This document shows, one piece after another, positions 8,486 to 18,058 of a stretch of DNA of 64,000 nucleotides. The notes under the pieces were generated by a model. It ran no database searches, was not told where the DNA came from, and saw only the letters and a program-made list of their open reading frames with translations. How positions within the stretch are numbered: position 1 is the stretch's first letter; the number at the start of each line of letters is the position of its first letter. The stretch is taken from NCBI RefSeq assembly GCF_900188395.1, contig NZ_FZOB01000007.1:28720-92719 (forward strand), given 5' to 3'. This DNA is from Desulfurobacterium atlanticum. Its GTDB lineage: Bacteria > Aquificota > Aquificia > Desulfurobacteriales > Desulfurobacteriaceae. A program made the position numbers and the translations under genes.

Positions 8486-9326
8486 GTCTTAAACCCAATT
8501 TTTCGGCAAACCGGTAAACTTCCTGAAACTCTTCAGGTGTTACTCTTCTTGCTATTTCGGGGAACTCCTTTGCTCTGAAGGCTGGAAAATACTGCTCCAT
8601 AACGTTTACATAGGCATCTCTTCCGAGATTTTCAGCTATCCATTTTAGAATCTCTTTACTATCCTCTGTGAATCCTGGCATCACAAGATGCCTTATAATC
8701 AAGCCTTTTGTAGCTATTTTGCGGGTATCGGTTTTTAGATTTCCAACCTGGCGGAACATCTCTTTTACCGCTTCCTTTACAACTTCAGGATAATCCGGTG
8801 CAAGAAGGTATTTTTTTGCAAACTCTCTGTTAAATGTTTTTATATCCGGCATGTAGATGTCTATCAATCCTTCAATTTTCTTTAAAGTTTCAACCTTCTC
8901 GTAGCCTCCGCAGTTATAGACTATCGGAACGGTTAATCCCTTTTCCTTTGCTTTTATGATTCCTTCTGCTATAAGCGGTATCTGGTGGGTGGGAGTAACA
9001 AAATTTATGTTATGGCATCCCCGACCTTGAAGGTAAAGCATAATGTTTACAAGGTCTTTAACATCAATCTCTTCTCCTTCTGCGTAATGGGAAATATCAA
9101 AGTTCTGACAGAATACACAGCCTAAATTGCATCCGGAGAGAAATATTGTTCCCGAACCTCCCACACCTGTTAAAACAGGTTCTTCTCCAAAATGAGGAAA
9201 TGCAGAGGCAACTTTGAGTTTATCTCTTACTTTACAAAAGCCTGTTTCTTTTCTTCTGTCAACCCTGCAATCTCTCGGACAGAGAGTACAGGAGGAGAAA
9301 ACGTTTTCGGGAAAAGGGTTATTCAC
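8466..9326 (-). CDS. radical SAM protein, PflA-like (COG1313)
   Basis: Radical S-adenosylmethionine enzyme of 286 residues resembling the pyruvate-formate-lyase activase-like proteins of COG1313. The cluster motif CNLGCVFC (CxxxCxxC) is near residue 70, and an extra N-terminal set of Cys (CTLCPRDCRV, later FCKV) is characteristic of this subgroup. GTG start at 9326 lies 6 bases after GAAGGAG and overlaps the stop of the upstream TPP enzyme gene. No glycyl-radical partner enzyme is encoded in the window, so the substrate is unknown. Confidence 0.85.
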   Translation of the reverse strand: MNNPFPENVFSSCTLCPRDCRVDRRKETGFCKVRDKLKVASAFPHFGEEPVLTGVGGSGTIFLSGCNLGCVFCQNFDISHYAEGEEIDVKDLVNIMLYLQGRGCHNINFVTPTHQIPLIAEGIIKAKEKGLTVPIVYNCGGYEKVETLKKIEGLIDIYMPDIKTFNREFAKKYLLAPDYPEVVKEAVKEMFRQVGNLKTDTRKIATKGLIIRHLVMPGFTEDSKEILKWIAENLGRDAYVNVMEQYFPAFRAKEFPEIARRVTPEEFQEVYRFAEKLGLRLATEEV

Positions 9327-10464
9327 CTTTCACTCCTTCAAGTATCTCTTCTGGCGTAAGCGGTATTGTGTCAACTTTCTCATTGCCGGGATTAACCACA
9401 ACCTGAAGGAATCTTTTCCCGTTTAAAAGCCATTCAATCTTATCCCGCAGTTTTAACCTTTCCCATACACAGTCTGTCTCTTTAAATCCCATTCCCCTTG
9501 CCACAACTTCAACATCGGCTGTTGAGAAGTTAAAGTTTTCCTGGTCTCCCGTACTTCCCCATGTGCCGTTATCAACACAGAAGATTTTAAAGTTTTCTTT
9601 TCCATAAACTGCACAGGTTGCAATGGTTCCTGTATTCATAAGCAGAGAACCGTCACCGTCTATTGAGATAACGTTTCTCTCTGTTGCGATTGAGTAGCCT
9701 AAAGCGATAGATGAAACCAGCCCGAGACTTCCCAGCATATAAAAGACAGGATTTTTAACATTGAGTATCTTTTTAAGATGGTAAACTTCCCTTGCAGGAA
9801 ATCCTATGTTTGCAAACAGTGTGATTTTGCTGTCATCTGTCTCTTTAAGAAACAGAAGAAGTTCTGATAGGGCTTCAAACCTTCTCATATCGGGGTTTTC
9901 TATCTCTTTTTCAATTTTTACTTCTACTACTTTCTTTCTTTCCTTCTCAAATACAGGATTTTTACACTCTTCACCTTCAAAAAGTGCAGGGGATAATAGT
10001 ATCGCCACAGGAATTCTCTCTTTAAAGGCTCTATCAATTGCACTCGGAATCAAGTGAAGTGAATTTTTGTCATACACCTTTATAACAGGGACATTACACG
10101 CTTTAAAAATGTTTTCAACCGTCTCTCCCATCAGAACCTGCGGAACTATTTTCTCTTTGTAGATACCTCTGTGAGACACAAAAATTGGTAAAGGTATATT
10201 GTAAGTTTTTATAAGTGTTATAAGTGCTCCTATGATGTTTCCCACACCTGAAGATTGGATAAACATGGCGTATCTTTTCTTTCCAAGGAAAAGGCCGGCC
10301 GCTATTCCCAATCCTTCCTCTTCCCTTGTTAGTTTTATATGCTTTTCCTTATAGTTTGAATCAAATTGCTGGAGGAGGGATTTAATTCTGTCACAGGGAA
10401 GGGAAAGAGCGTAATCTATCTTCGCTCCTTTTAAAACACCTAATATAAATGACGATACTTCCAT
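9319..10464 (-). CDS. fused sulfopyruvate (or phosphonopyruvate) decarboxylase-like TPP enzyme
   Basis: Thiamine-diphosphate decarboxylase of 381 residues that joins the Pyr-binding half (ComD-like, LPCDRIKSLL and LTREEEGLGIAAG, residues 1-180) and the PP-binding half (ComE-like, from about 195). The TPP motif begins at IDGDGSLLMNTGT and ends near DNGTWGSTG. In methanogens ComDE makes sulfoacetaldehyde for coenzyme M; related bacterial enzymes decarboxylate phosphonopyruvate. The sequence order SLPCDR/REEEG/SHRG resembles ComDE more than acetolactate synthase. No other coenzyme M gene is seen nearby. It is first in a three-gene minus-strand operon. Exact substrate is uncertain. Confidence 0.75.
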   Translation of the reverse strand: MEVSSFILGVLKGAKIDYALSLPCDRIKSLLQQFDSNYKEKHIKLTREEEGLGIAAGLFLGKKRYAMFIQSSGVGNIIGALITLIKTYNIPLPIFVSHRGIYKEKIVPQVLMGETVENIFKACNVPVIKVYDKNSLHLIPSAIDRAFKERIPVAILLSPALFEGEECKNPVFEKERKKVVEVKIEKEIENPDMRRFEALSELLLFLKETDDSKITLFANIGFPAREVYHLKKILNVKNPVFYMLGSLGLVSSIALGYSIATERNVISIDGDGSLLMNTGTIATCAVYGKENFKIFCVDNGTWGSTGDQENFNFSTADVEVVARGMGFKETDCVWERLKLRDKIEWLLNGKRFLQVVVNPGNEKVDTIPLTPEEILEGVKGE

Positions 10465-10541
10465 TTCCTGCCCCTTAAATGCTGTTTTTTGAATAATAGC
10501 AAACCTTTTATTGCCTGAGATAGATTAAATCATAAATATAG

Positions 10542-10570
10542 TTGATAAAATAGTTTAAATCTCATTAAAT
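10542..10570 (+). promoter_or_regulatory. possible sigma70-like promoter of hslU
   Basis: TTGATA (10542-10547) is followed after 17 bases by TTAAAT (10565-10570), 20 bases before the hslU start. Two copies of TTAAATCTCA lie in tandem at about 10555-10574 over the presumed -10. The match is partial. Confidence 0.35.
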
Positions 10571-10589
10571 CTCAACAGATGGAGGTTGG

Positions 10590-12011
10590 ATGTTTAAGAA
10601 CATATTCAGAAAAAAGGAAAATGACGGATTTCTCACTCCGAAGCAGATAGTAGAAGAGCTTGATAAATACATAGTCGGGCAAAAAGAGGCTAAAAAGGCT
10701 GTAGCTGTTGCCCTTAGAAACCGCTGGAGAAGACAGAGACTTCCTGAAGATATGAGAGAAGAAGTGGCGCCCAAAAACATAATTATGATTGGTCCCACAG
10801 GAGTGGGAAAAACAGAGATAGCAAGGAGACTGGCAAAGCTTGTTAACGCTCCTTTTGTAAAGGTGGAAGCGACAAAGTTTACAGAAGTCGGTTATGTTGG
10901 TAGAGATGTTGAATCAATGATAAGAGACCTTGTTGAAATAGCGGTTAACATGGTTAAAGAGGAGAAGATAGAGGAAGTCAAGCAGAAAGCCCGGGAGATG
11001 GCTTACGATAGAATTGCTGAGTATCTTGTGCCGGAACCTTCAAAGAAAGCTCCTTCTTTTGAGAATCTTTTTGACGTTTTCCTTCCCCAGCAGCAGAAAA
11101 GAAGGGAAGAACCTGATTTTTCAGAGGTGAAAAAAGAAAAGGAAAGGTATAGAAAGCTTGTTAAAGAAGGGAAACTTGATGAAGAGGAGATAGAAATCCC
11201 TGTAACCGTTGAAACAACACCAAATATCGGTGTTATAGGTATCGGGCCTGGTATGGGAGCAGATGCTGGAAATATTCAGGATTTACTCTCTTCAATCTTT
11301 CCAAAACCGAAAAAGCTCAGAAAGATGAAGATAAAAGAAGCGATAAAGTATCTTGAGCAGGAAGAGGCACAAAAGCTGATAGATATGGATGAAGTTATAA
11401 AGGAAGCGATAAACAGGGTGGAAAACCACGGAATAGTGTTTATAGATGAGATAGACAAGGTTGCAGCAAAAGGTGGTGGTAAAGGACCGGATGTATCAAG
11501 AGAGGGAGTTCAAAGAGACCTTCTCCCTATAGTTGAAGGGTGTAAAGTGCCTACAAAATACGGTCTTATAAAAACAGACCATATTCTTTTTATAGCAGCT
11601 GGAGCGTTTCATATTGCAAAACCTTCAGACCTTCTTCCTGAGCTTCAGGGAAGATTTCCTATAAGGGTTGAACTGAAACCTCTTACAAAGGAGGACTTTA
11701 TAAGAATTCTTACAGAGCCGAAGAACGCCCTTACAAAACAGTATGTTGAGCTTCTTAAAACAGAAGGCGTTGAGATTGAGTTTACGCAGGACGGAATTGA
11801 AGAGATAGCTAAAATGGCAGAGGAAGCAAATACAAAGGCGGAAAATATAGGTGCAAGAAGGCTTCACACCGTTCTTGAAAGGTTGCTTGAAGATGTTTCT
11901 TTCAACGCTCCCGATATGAAGGGAGAAAAGGTTGTTATAGACAGTAAGTATGTAAGGGAGAAACTTGGCAACATTATTGAAGATGAAGATTTAACCAGAT
12001 ATATTCTTTGA
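10590..12011 (+). CDS. hslU: HslUV protease ATPase subunit HslU
   Basis: AAA+ unfoldase that feeds substrates to the HslV peptidase, 473 residues. Signatures: the N-terminal [17 protein letters not shown], Walker [13 protein letters not shown] (about 69-80), the inserted I domain rich in charged residues (about 110-250), Walker [12 protein letters not shown] (about 284) and the C-terminal [12 protein letters not shown] and EDLTRYIL tail that docks into HslV. The ribosome site is GGAGG. hslV normally sits directly upstream of hslU, but here the upstream gene is a divergent decarboxylase, so hslV must be elsewhere or absent. Confidence 0.95.
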   Translation: MFKNIFRKKENDGFLTPKQIVEELDKYIVGQKEAKKAVAVALRNRWRRQRLPEDMREEVAPKNIIMIGPTGVGKTEIARRLAKLVNAPFVKVEATKFTEVGYVGRDVESMIRDLVEIAVNMVKEEKIEEVKQKAREMAYDRIAEYLVPEPSKKAPSFENLFDVFLPQQQKRREEPDFSEVKKEKERYRKLVKEGKLDEEEIEIPVTVETTPNIGVIGIGPGMGADAGNIQDLLSSIFPKPKKLRKMKIKEAIKYLEQEEAQKLIDMDEVIKEAINRVENHGIVFIDEIDKVAAKGGGKGPDVSREGVQRDLLPIVEGCKVPTKYGLIKTDHILFIAAGAFHIAKPSDLLPELQGRFPIRVELKPLTKEDFIRILTEPKNALTKQYVELLKTEGVEIEFTQDGIEEIAKMAEEANTKAENIGARRLHTVLERLLEDVSFNAPDMKGEKVVIDSKYVREKLGNIIEDEDLTRYIL

Positions 12012-12021
12012 GGTTTTTTGT

Positions 12022-13041
12022 ATGGGAAATGTTGAGAAAGTTGCGTATAAAGTTGGAAAATTTGGAGATTTTTATGTCTCGTTTGATGTTAAGGAGATTC
12101 TTTACCTGATATCTTTTCAGCTCTCCTTTGGATTTGTAGCTGTTTCTTCAAAAGGAGAAGGGTTTTTGTTTACAGATAAGCGTTATCTTAATAAGGCTAA
12201 AGAAGAGGTAGAAGGGTTTAAAGTTTTTGAGTGGAAAGGAATTGATGCTTTAAAAAGTTTCTTTGAAGGTAAGATATTAATCGTTGATCCTGATAGGATG
12301 AAACTTTCAATGTTCAATCAGCTTTCCGGGCAATTTCAAATTGTTCAGGTAAAAAATTTTCTAAAAGAGTTTCGTATGGTTAAATCGGAAACAGAAATTT
12401 ACTGTATAGGAAGAGCGGTGGCTGTTGCCGAACAGGCTTTAAAGGATGTTCTTCACCTTCTTAAACCAGGAATTACAGAGTATCAGTTCAGGAAAGCCCT
12501 TGTAGAAAGACTATTCTATTACGGAAGTGAAGAGGCTTTTGAGACAATAGTTGCTTCTGGAAAAGGGAGTGCAATTCCCCACTGGAAAACATCCCAGAAA
12601 GAGATAAAAAACGGTGATGTTGTTATTGTTGATTTTGGAGCAGTGTTTAACGGTTATGTTTCTGATATAACAAGAACTTTTCTTGTCGGTGATGTTCCTT
12701 CAGATATGAAGGAGATTTACGATGTTGTTCTTGAAGCTCAACTTAAAGGTATAAAAACTATAAAAGCGGGAGTTTCGTGTAAAAAAGTTGATAAAATTGT
12801 CAGGGATTTTATCTCAGAAAGGGGATATGGGGAGTATTTTATTCACGGGACAGGTCACGGAATAGGAGTTGAGGTTCATGAGTATCCCGTGCTTAATCCC
12901 CGCTCTGAGGATGTTTTATCTGAAAGGGCTGTTGTAACTGTTGAACCGGGTATCTACCTGCCCGAGCTTGGCGGTGTAAGGATTGAAGATGATGTGATGG
13001 TTGTTGACAAAGGGGTTTCCCTTGTAACGCTTGAAAAGTAG
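12022..13041 (+). CDS. M24 family Xaa-Pro dipeptidase/aminopeptidase
   Basis: Cytoplasmic metallopeptidase of the M24B family (339 residues) that cleaves peptides next to proline. The C-terminal pita-bread domain shows the metal ligands: Asp residues in VDFGAVFNGYVSDITRTF (about 210-227), His in HGTGHGIG (about 275), Glu in VTVEPGIYLP and Glu in GGVRIEDDV near the end. The N-terminal 120 residues are the usual creatinase-like domain. It lies 10 bases after hslU, so both may be co-transcribed in a peptide-turnover unit. Confidence 0.9.
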   Translation: MGNVEKVAYKVGKFGDFYVSFDVKEILYLISFQLSFGFVAVSSKGEGFLFTDKRYLNKAKEEVEGFKVFEWKGIDALKSFFEGKILIVDPDRMKLSMFNQLSGQFQIVQVKNFLKEFRMVKSETEIYCIGRAVAVAEQALKDVLHLLKPGITEYQFRKALVERLFYYGSEEAFETIVASGKGSAIPHWKTSQKEIKNGDVVIVDFGAVFNGYVSDITRTFLVGDVPSDMKEIYDVVLEAQLKGIKTIKAGVSCKKVDKIVRDFISERGYGEYFIHGTGHGIGVEVHEYPVLNPRSEDVLSERAVVTVEPGIYLPELGGVRIEDDVMVVDKGVSLVTLEK

Positions 13042-13058
13042 CTTTATAAGGAGGATAG

Positions 13059-13793
13059 ATGGGAAGGGTAATAGATATTTCAGGGAAAGTTGCACTTGTA
13101 ACCGGAGGAACGAGAGGGATCGGAAAAGCGATAGCAGTTGCATTAAAAGAAGCCGGAGCAACCGTCTATATAACAGGTACAAATGAAGAAAAGACAAAAG
13201 CGGTTGCCAGAGAGATAGGTGTAAATGGTTTAAAAATGAATGTTTGCGACAGAGAAGAGGTAAAGGAAAAGGTAGCCTTAATCGTGGAAAAAGAAGGAAA
13301 AATAGATATTCTTGTTAATAATGCAGGAATAACAAGAGATACGCTCTTTATGAGAATGAAAGATGAAGATTGGGACAGTGTGATAGATACAAACTTAAAT
13401 GGCGTTTATAACGTAACAAGGCAGGTTATTCCTGTTATGATGAAAAAACGTAGTGGTTGTGTAGTAAATATCTCATCTGTTGTAGGGTTTACAGGAAATC
13501 CCGGTCAGGTTAACTATTCAGCCACAAAATCTGCTCTTATAGGATTTACCAAATCTCTTGCAAAAGAGGTAGCCTCAAGGGGGATAAGGGTTAACACCGT
13601 TGCTCCGGGATACATAACAACAGATATGACAGAAAAGATACCTGAAAAGGTGAAGGAAGCACTTGTAAAATCCATTCCGATGAGAAGAGAGGGAGAACCT
13701 TCTGAAATTGCTGATACTGTTCTTTTCCTTGTTTCTGATATGGCATCTTACATAACAGGCACCACAATCCATGTTAATGGTGGACTTTTCTAA
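13059..13793 (+). CDS. fabG: 3-oxoacyl-[acyl-carrier-protein] reductase FabG
   Basis: NADPH-dependent reductase of the fatty-acid elongation cycle, 244 residues, short-chain dehydrogenase fold. The cofactor loop is TGGTRGIGKA (about 15-24), NNAG follows at about 87, and the catalytic Ser-Tyr-Lys set is in NISSVVG and YSATKSA. The start follows AAGGAGG. It lies 47 bases before acpP, the gene of its carrier protein, which supports FabG over other short-chain dehydrogenases. Confidence 0.93.
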   Translation: MGRVIDISGKVALVTGGTRGIGKAIAVALKEAGATVYITGTNEEKTKAVAREIGVNGLKMNVCDREEVKEKVALIVEKEGKIDILVNNAGITRDTLFMRMKDEDWDSVIDTNLNGVYNVTRQVIPVMMKKRSGCVVNISSVVGFTGNPGQVNYSATKSALIGFTKSLAKEVASRGIRVNTVAPGYITTDMTEKIPEKVKEALVKSIPMRREGEPSEIADTVLFLVSDMASYITGTTIHVNGGLF

Positions 13794-13840
13794 AAGTAGG
13801 AATATAATTTCCACTACCAACTATTTAAGGGAGGTTTAAT

Positions 13841-14077
13841 ATGGCAGAAAACATCGAAGAAAAGGTGAAAGAACTTATCGCCGATAGACTTGGAGTTGAC
13901 CCTGAAGAGGTAACACCAGAAGCTTCTTTTGTAGAAGATCTTGGTGCAGATTCTCTTGACACAGTTGAGCTTGTTATGGCTCTTGAAGAAGAGTTTGGAA
14001 TTGAAATTCCTGACGAAGATGCTGAAAAGATTCAGACAGTTGGTGATGCGATAGAATACATTAAAAATCACACTTAA
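13841..14077 (+). CDS. acpP: acyl carrier protein
   Basis: Acidic carrier of fatty-acyl chains, 78 residues, the normal length. The phosphopantetheine attachment serine is in [12 protein letters not shown] at about residue 37. A strong ribosome site (AAGGGAGG) precedes the ATG, as expected for an abundant protein. It follows fabG and is followed by a 20-base palindrome. Confidence 0.97.
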   Translation: MAENIEEKVKELIADRLGVDPEEVTPEASFVEDLGADSLDTVELVMALEEEFGIEIPDEDAEKIQTVGDAIEYIKNHT

Positions 14078-14092
14078 AAGTAAATCACTTCA

Positions 14093-14112
14093 AAGGGAGC
14101 TTAAGCTCCCTT
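14093..14112 (+). terminator. hairpin after acpP
   Basis: AAGGGAGCTTAAGCTCCCTT is a perfect 20-base palindrome 15 bases after the acpP stop. It is not followed by a T run on the plus strand, so it may be a weak terminator or an mRNA-stabilising hairpin. Confidence 0.5.
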
Positions 14113-14207
14113 CCCTGCCCAATTTTCCCATTTCTTTCAATTTAAAAAAAGTTTACAATTAATTTTAAAAGTTTCATTTTTAAAATCCAACTTTTCTTGG
14201 GAGAAAA

Positions 14208-15179
14208 ATGAGTGTTTTCATAAGAGACATCTATCAAATGCCACAGGGACAGGAGTTTGAAGATTTTTTTCTTATTGAGAGTGCCGAAATAAAAAAACAC
14301 AGAACAGGAGAACCGTATTTAAGGCTTATCATCTCTGACAGAACAGGAACCCTTCCTGTTTTATGGTGGAAACCGCCAAAAGATGCTGACCTTACAATTT
14401 TTAAAAAGGGCGATGTTGTTTTTATCTCTGCTTATGTTGAAATTTTTCAGGGAAATGTTCAGCCGAAAATAAAATCCATGCGGCATGCTCAGGAAGGGGA
14501 ATTTGCCGAAGATAAATTCATATCAAAAAGCCGCTTTGATATAGAAGAGCAGTTTACAAAGCTGCTTGAGATTATAGAGACTATCAAAAATCCTTATCTT
14601 AAGAAGCTTCTTGAAGTGATATTCTACGATGATGAAATATCTTCTGCCTTTACAAAAGCTCCAGGCGGAAAGTTTATCCATCACGCTTCAATAGGGGGAC
14701 TTATTGAACACACTCTTGGAGTTGTGGAAATATGTGAAGTTGTTGCAAAACGTTATAAAAGTATAGACAGAGACCTTTTAATAACAGCGGCTATTTTGCA
14801 CGATATAGGGAAAATTCACGAATACAGCATTAAAATTGCGATAGATAGAACAGATGAAGGGATTCTTCTTGGTCATATCTATACCGGTAGTGAGCTGATA
14901 GCTAAAAAGATAGATGAAATAGAAGGTTTTCCAAAAGAATTAAAAATGAAACTTCTCCACTGTATCCTCTCTCACCACGGAGAGTATGAATATGGTTCTC
15001 CAAAAAGACCAAAAACACTTGAAGCTGTGGCGCTCCACTTCGCAGATGCCCTTGATTCAAAAGTGAAAGGGTATGAAGAGCATATAGAGAGGGAACTTGG
15101 AGAAGAAAAGGGCTGGACCAAAAGACACTTTGCCTATGATGTTCCTATCTATTTTGACGGGGAGATAAACTATGAATAG
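14208..15179 (+). CDS. YhaM-like HD-domain 3'-5' exoribonuclease
   Basis: Protein of 323 residues with an N-terminal OB-fold (about 15-100) and an HD metal-dependent domain (about 150-290), the layout of the YhaM nuclease family. The HD signature is visible in FIHHASIGGLIEHTLGV and AAILHDIGKIHEY, with a later ILSHHGEYEYGSPK. The RNA/DNA-binding OB half fits exonuclease activity. It starts a plus-strand run that overlaps purM by 8 bases, although no functional link to purine synthesis is known. Confidence 0.82.
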   Translation: MSVFIRDIYQMPQGQEFEDFFLIESAEIKKHRTGEPYLRLIISDRTGTLPVLWWKPPKDADLTIFKKGDVVFISAYVEIFQGNVQPKIKSMRHAQEGEFAEDKFISKSRFDIEEQFTKLLEIIETIKNPYLKKLLEVIFYDDEISSAFTKAPGGKFIHHASIGGLIEHTLGVVEICEVVAKRYKSIDRDLLITAAILHDIGKIHEYSIKIAIDRTDEGILLGHIYTGSELIAKKIDEIEGFPKELKMKLLHCILSHHGEYEYGSPKRPKTLEAVALHFADALDSKVKGYEEHIERELGEEKGWTKRHFAYDVPIYFDGEINYE

Positions 15180-16206
15180 GAAAAAACTAACCTATAAGGA
15201 TGCCGGCGTTGACATTGAAGCTGGAGATACTCTGGTTGAAAAAATAAAGCCCTTTGCAAAGAGAACGTTTGATAAAAATGTTCTTGCAGGGATTGGCGGA
15301 TTTGGTGCAGGATACCTTCTACCGGAAGGATACAAGAAGCCGGTTCTTGTCTCAGGCACTGATGGAGTGGGAACAAAGTTAAAGGTTGCCCAGATGTCAA
15401 GCATTCACGATACAATCGGTATAGACCTTGTAGCTATGTGTGTGAACGATATTTTAACAGTGGGAGCCAAACCCCTTTTTTTCCTTGATTACTTTGCCAC
15501 CGGAAAGCTTTCTGTTGATGTTGCCGCCGATGTTGTTAAAGGAATTGCAAAAGGTTGCGAAATGGCAGGCTGTGCCCTTATAGGCGGTGAAACAGCCGAA
15601 ATGCCAGATTTTTACCCAGAAGGTGAGTATGACCTTGCAGGGTTTGTTGTGGGAATAGTTGATAGAGACAGATACATCACAGGAGAAAATATAGAAGCAG
15701 GAGATAAAATTTTAGGAATAGCATCTTCAGGTATCCACAGTAACGGCTACTCTCTTGTGAGAAAGCTGTTTTTTGAAATTTTGAGCCTTGGAATTGACGA
15801 TGAGCTGGAAGAACTTGGAGGAAAAGTTTCCGATATTCTTCTAACACCTACAAAAATTTATGTTAAGTCTGTTCTTGAGCTTATTTCAAATATTGAAGTT
15901 AAAGGCCTTGCCCACATAACAGGTGGAGGGATTCCCGGAAATCTTGTCAGGATTCTTCCGGAAGGGAGAAAAGCCGTTATCAGGAAAGATTCCTGGGAAA
16001 TTCTACCGATATTTAGGTTTATACAGGAAAAAGGGAATGTTCCTGAGGATGAGATGTTCAGGACATTTAATATGGGTATAGGTATGTGTGCTGTGGTCTC
16101 TCCTGATAATTTTAAAGAAGCTGTTGCTGTACTTGAGCAGGCCGGAGAGAAGGTTTTTGTGATAGGGGAAATAGTTGAAGGTGAAAGAAAGGTGGAAATG
16201 CTATGA
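15172..16206 (+). CDS. purM: phosphoribosylformylglycinamidine cyclo-ligase PurM
   Basis: ATP-dependent AIR synthetase, fifth step of de novo purine synthesis, 344 residues. Signatures are the N-terminal LTYKDAGVDIEAGD, the ATP loop SGTDGVGTKLKVA (about 60-72), VNDILTVGAKPLFFLDY, and IGGETAEMP (about 140). The gene overlaps the YhaM-like gene before it and purN after it (ATGA junction), so purM and purN are translated together. Confidence 0.96.
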   Translation: MNRKKLTYKDAGVDIEAGDTLVEKIKPFAKRTFDKNVLAGIGGFGAGYLLPEGYKKPVLVSGTDGVGTKLKVAQMSSIHDTIGIDLVAMCVNDILTVGAKPLFFLDYFATGKLSVDVAADVVKGIAKGCEMAGCALIGGETAEMPDFYPEGEYDLAGFVVGIVDRDRYITGENIEAGDKILGIASSGIHSNGYSLVRKLFFEILSLGIDDELEELGGKVSDILLTPTKIYVKSVLELISNIEVKGLAHITGGGIPGNLVRILPEGRKAVIRKDSWEILPIFRFIQEKGNVPEDEMFRTFNMGIGMCAVVSPDNFKEAVAVLEQAGEKVFVIGEIVEGERKVEML

Positions 16207-16850
16207 GAATAGCCGTTTTTGCTTCCGGTCGTGGAACCAACTTTGAAAAGATAGCAGACGGAATCGTTTCAGGTAAGATAAATGGAGAGATAGCTTTACT
16301 TTTTACAGACAGAAAAGAGGCTCCTGTTATAGAAAAGGCAAAAGAAAGAGGGATAGAAGTTGTTTTTCTTTCTCCCTCAAAGTTTGAAAGTAGAGAATCT
16401 TATGATAGAGAAATTTTAAACATTCTTGAAAGATATAAGATTGATCTTATCTGTCTTGCAGGTTATATGAGAATAGTAACTCCTGTTTTGATAGAACCGT
16501 TTAAACACAGAATTTTGAACATTCATCCTTCTCTTCTTCCTGCTTTTCCCGGTTTAAACGTTCAGAAAAAAGCTGTTGATTACGGCGTGAAAATTTCAGG
16601 AGCTACCGTTCATATTGTTGATACAGGTGTTGACACAGGTCCGGTTGTTGTTCAGGCTGCTGTTCCTGTTGATATTAATGATACAGATAAATCTCTTTCT
16701 GAAAAAATCTTAAGATGGGAACACCGCATCTATCCTCAGGCTGTTAAGTGGTTTGTTGATGGAAGGGTAAAAGTAGTAGGAAGGAAGGTTGTCATTGAAG
16801 GAGCGGATTATACCTCTTTGCCTGCTGTTCCTGCACTGGAGGATTTTTGA
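16203..16850 (+). CDS. purN: phosphoribosylglycinamide formyltransferase PurN
   Basis: Folate-dependent GAR transformylase, third step of purine synthesis, 215 residues. The start IAVFASGRGTNFEKI is diagnostic. The catalytic Asn and His are in NIHPSLLPAFPG (about 106-117), and the catalytic Asp lies in HIVDTGVDTGPVV. It overlaps purM by 4 bases and the following M16-like gene by 1 base. Confidence 0.95.
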   Translation: MRIAVFASGRGTNFEKIADGIVSGKINGEIALLFTDRKEAPVIEKAKERGIEVVFLSPSKFESRESYDREILNILERYKIDLICLAGYMRIVTPVLIEPFKHRILNIHPSLLPAFPGLNVQKKAVDYGVKISGATVHIVDTGVDTGPVVVQAAVPVDINDTDKSLSEKILRWEHRIYPQAVKWFVDGRVKVVGRKVVIEGADYTSLPAVPALEDF

Positions 16851-18058
16851 TGGAGATTTGTAAGATAAACGGTATAGATGTGATTATCAATCCTGTTGAT
16901 GAGCTTGACATAACTTCAGTTGTTATATTTTCTGAAAACGGCAGTATAACTGACGAAAAAGGAAAAGCCGGAACAACGTTTTTATCTTTAAGAGTTGGAT
17001 TAAAAAGAAGCGAAAAGAAAACTTCAAAAGAGATAGCCTTTATAACAGAACCTTACGGTTCAACAATATCACCTGATACAGGAAAAGATTTTTCCACAAT
17101 CTCTTTTCAAACAGTATCAGAAGGAGTGTCTTTATACTTTGAGATATTTTCAGAACTTATAACAGAGCCTGCATTTACAGATGAAGATTTTATGATAGAA
17201 AAGGAGACGCTTCTTGCATCTATAAGAGGAAGGCTTGAAAGTCCGTTTTCTTTTGGATATGAACATTTTCAGCTTTTAACGTATAAAGGAACACCTTACG
17301 AAAATATTCCTTACGGCACTTTAAATACTGTTGTTCCGATAACAAAAACCGATATAGAAAATAGATATAAAGAGTTTTTCAAAACCGGTAAGTTCACAGT
17401 GTCCATTTCCGGAAAGATACCTGATGGTATTGAAAAGCTTATAGAAAACCTGCCGATTTCCTGTGAAGGAAAAGTTTTTGTTAACTTCAGTGCTCCGATA
17501 GAAAATACAGAGAGTGTAAATCTTTGTAGAAAAGGCTCAACCCAAACATTTATTTTAAGGGGATACGAAGCTCCTTCTGTTAAAAACTGGGAAGACTATG
17601 TCGCTTTTAAGCTTTTAAACACAATTGTTGGAGAAGGATTTAACTCCATAATGTTTAAAGAACTGAGAGAGAAAAAGGGGCTTGCCTATTCAACAGGTTC
17701 TTTCTTCCCTTCTTCTCTTTTTACAGGAAGATTTGTCCTTTATATAGGTACCTCACCTGATAAAGAGAAAACAGCTTTAAAAGGGATGGATGAGATTATC
17801 GGCAATCTTCCTTCACTTATTACAGAGGAAAATCTTACAAGAGCAAAGAATTACATAGAAGGAACATACCTTCTTGACCATGAGACAAGGCTTAGAAAAG
17901 CCTGGTATTGTGGATGGTGGAACGTTTTAAAAGAAAATCCCGATTTTGACAGAAAATATCTTGAGAAGTTAAAAGCTGTTCCCCTTTCAAAATTGGAAGA
18001 ACTATCAGAAAAATTGGCTCAAAAACCGTATCATCAGGTTATTGTCTGTGATGGATAG
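16850..18058 (+). CDS. M16 peptidase-like protein lacking the zinc-binding motif
   Basis: About 402 residues with the two-domain M16 fold: an N-terminal half and a C-terminal half holding the substrate-side signature REKKGLAYSTGSFF (about 268-281). The active HxxEH inverted zinc motif should lie near residue 43; the sequence there is KAGTTFLSLRVG, so the protein is probably catalytically dead. Many bacteria pair an active and an inactive M16 subunit, but no active partner is in this window. ATG 16850 is preferred to TTG 16847 because it sits 6-8 bases after CTGGAGGA. Confidence 0.8.
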   Translation: MEICKINGIDVIINPVDELDITSVVIFSENGSITDEKGKAGTTFLSLRVGLKRSEKKTSKEIAFITEPYGSTISPDTGKDFSTISFQTVSEGVSLYFEIFSELITEPAFTDEDFMIEKETLLASIRGRLESPFSFGYEHFQLLTYKGTPYENIPYGTLNTVVPITKTDIENRYKEFFKTGKFTVSISGKIPDGIEKLIENLPISCEGKVFVNFSAPIENTESVNLCRKGSTQTFILRGYEAPSVKNWEDYVAFKLLNTIVGEGFNSIMFKELREKKGLAYSTGSFFPSSLFTGRFVLYIGTSPDKEKTALKGMDEIIGNLPSLITEENLTRAKNYIEGTYLLDHETRLRKAWYCGWWNVLKENPDFDRKYLEKLKAVPLSKLEELSEKLAQKPYHQVIVCDG

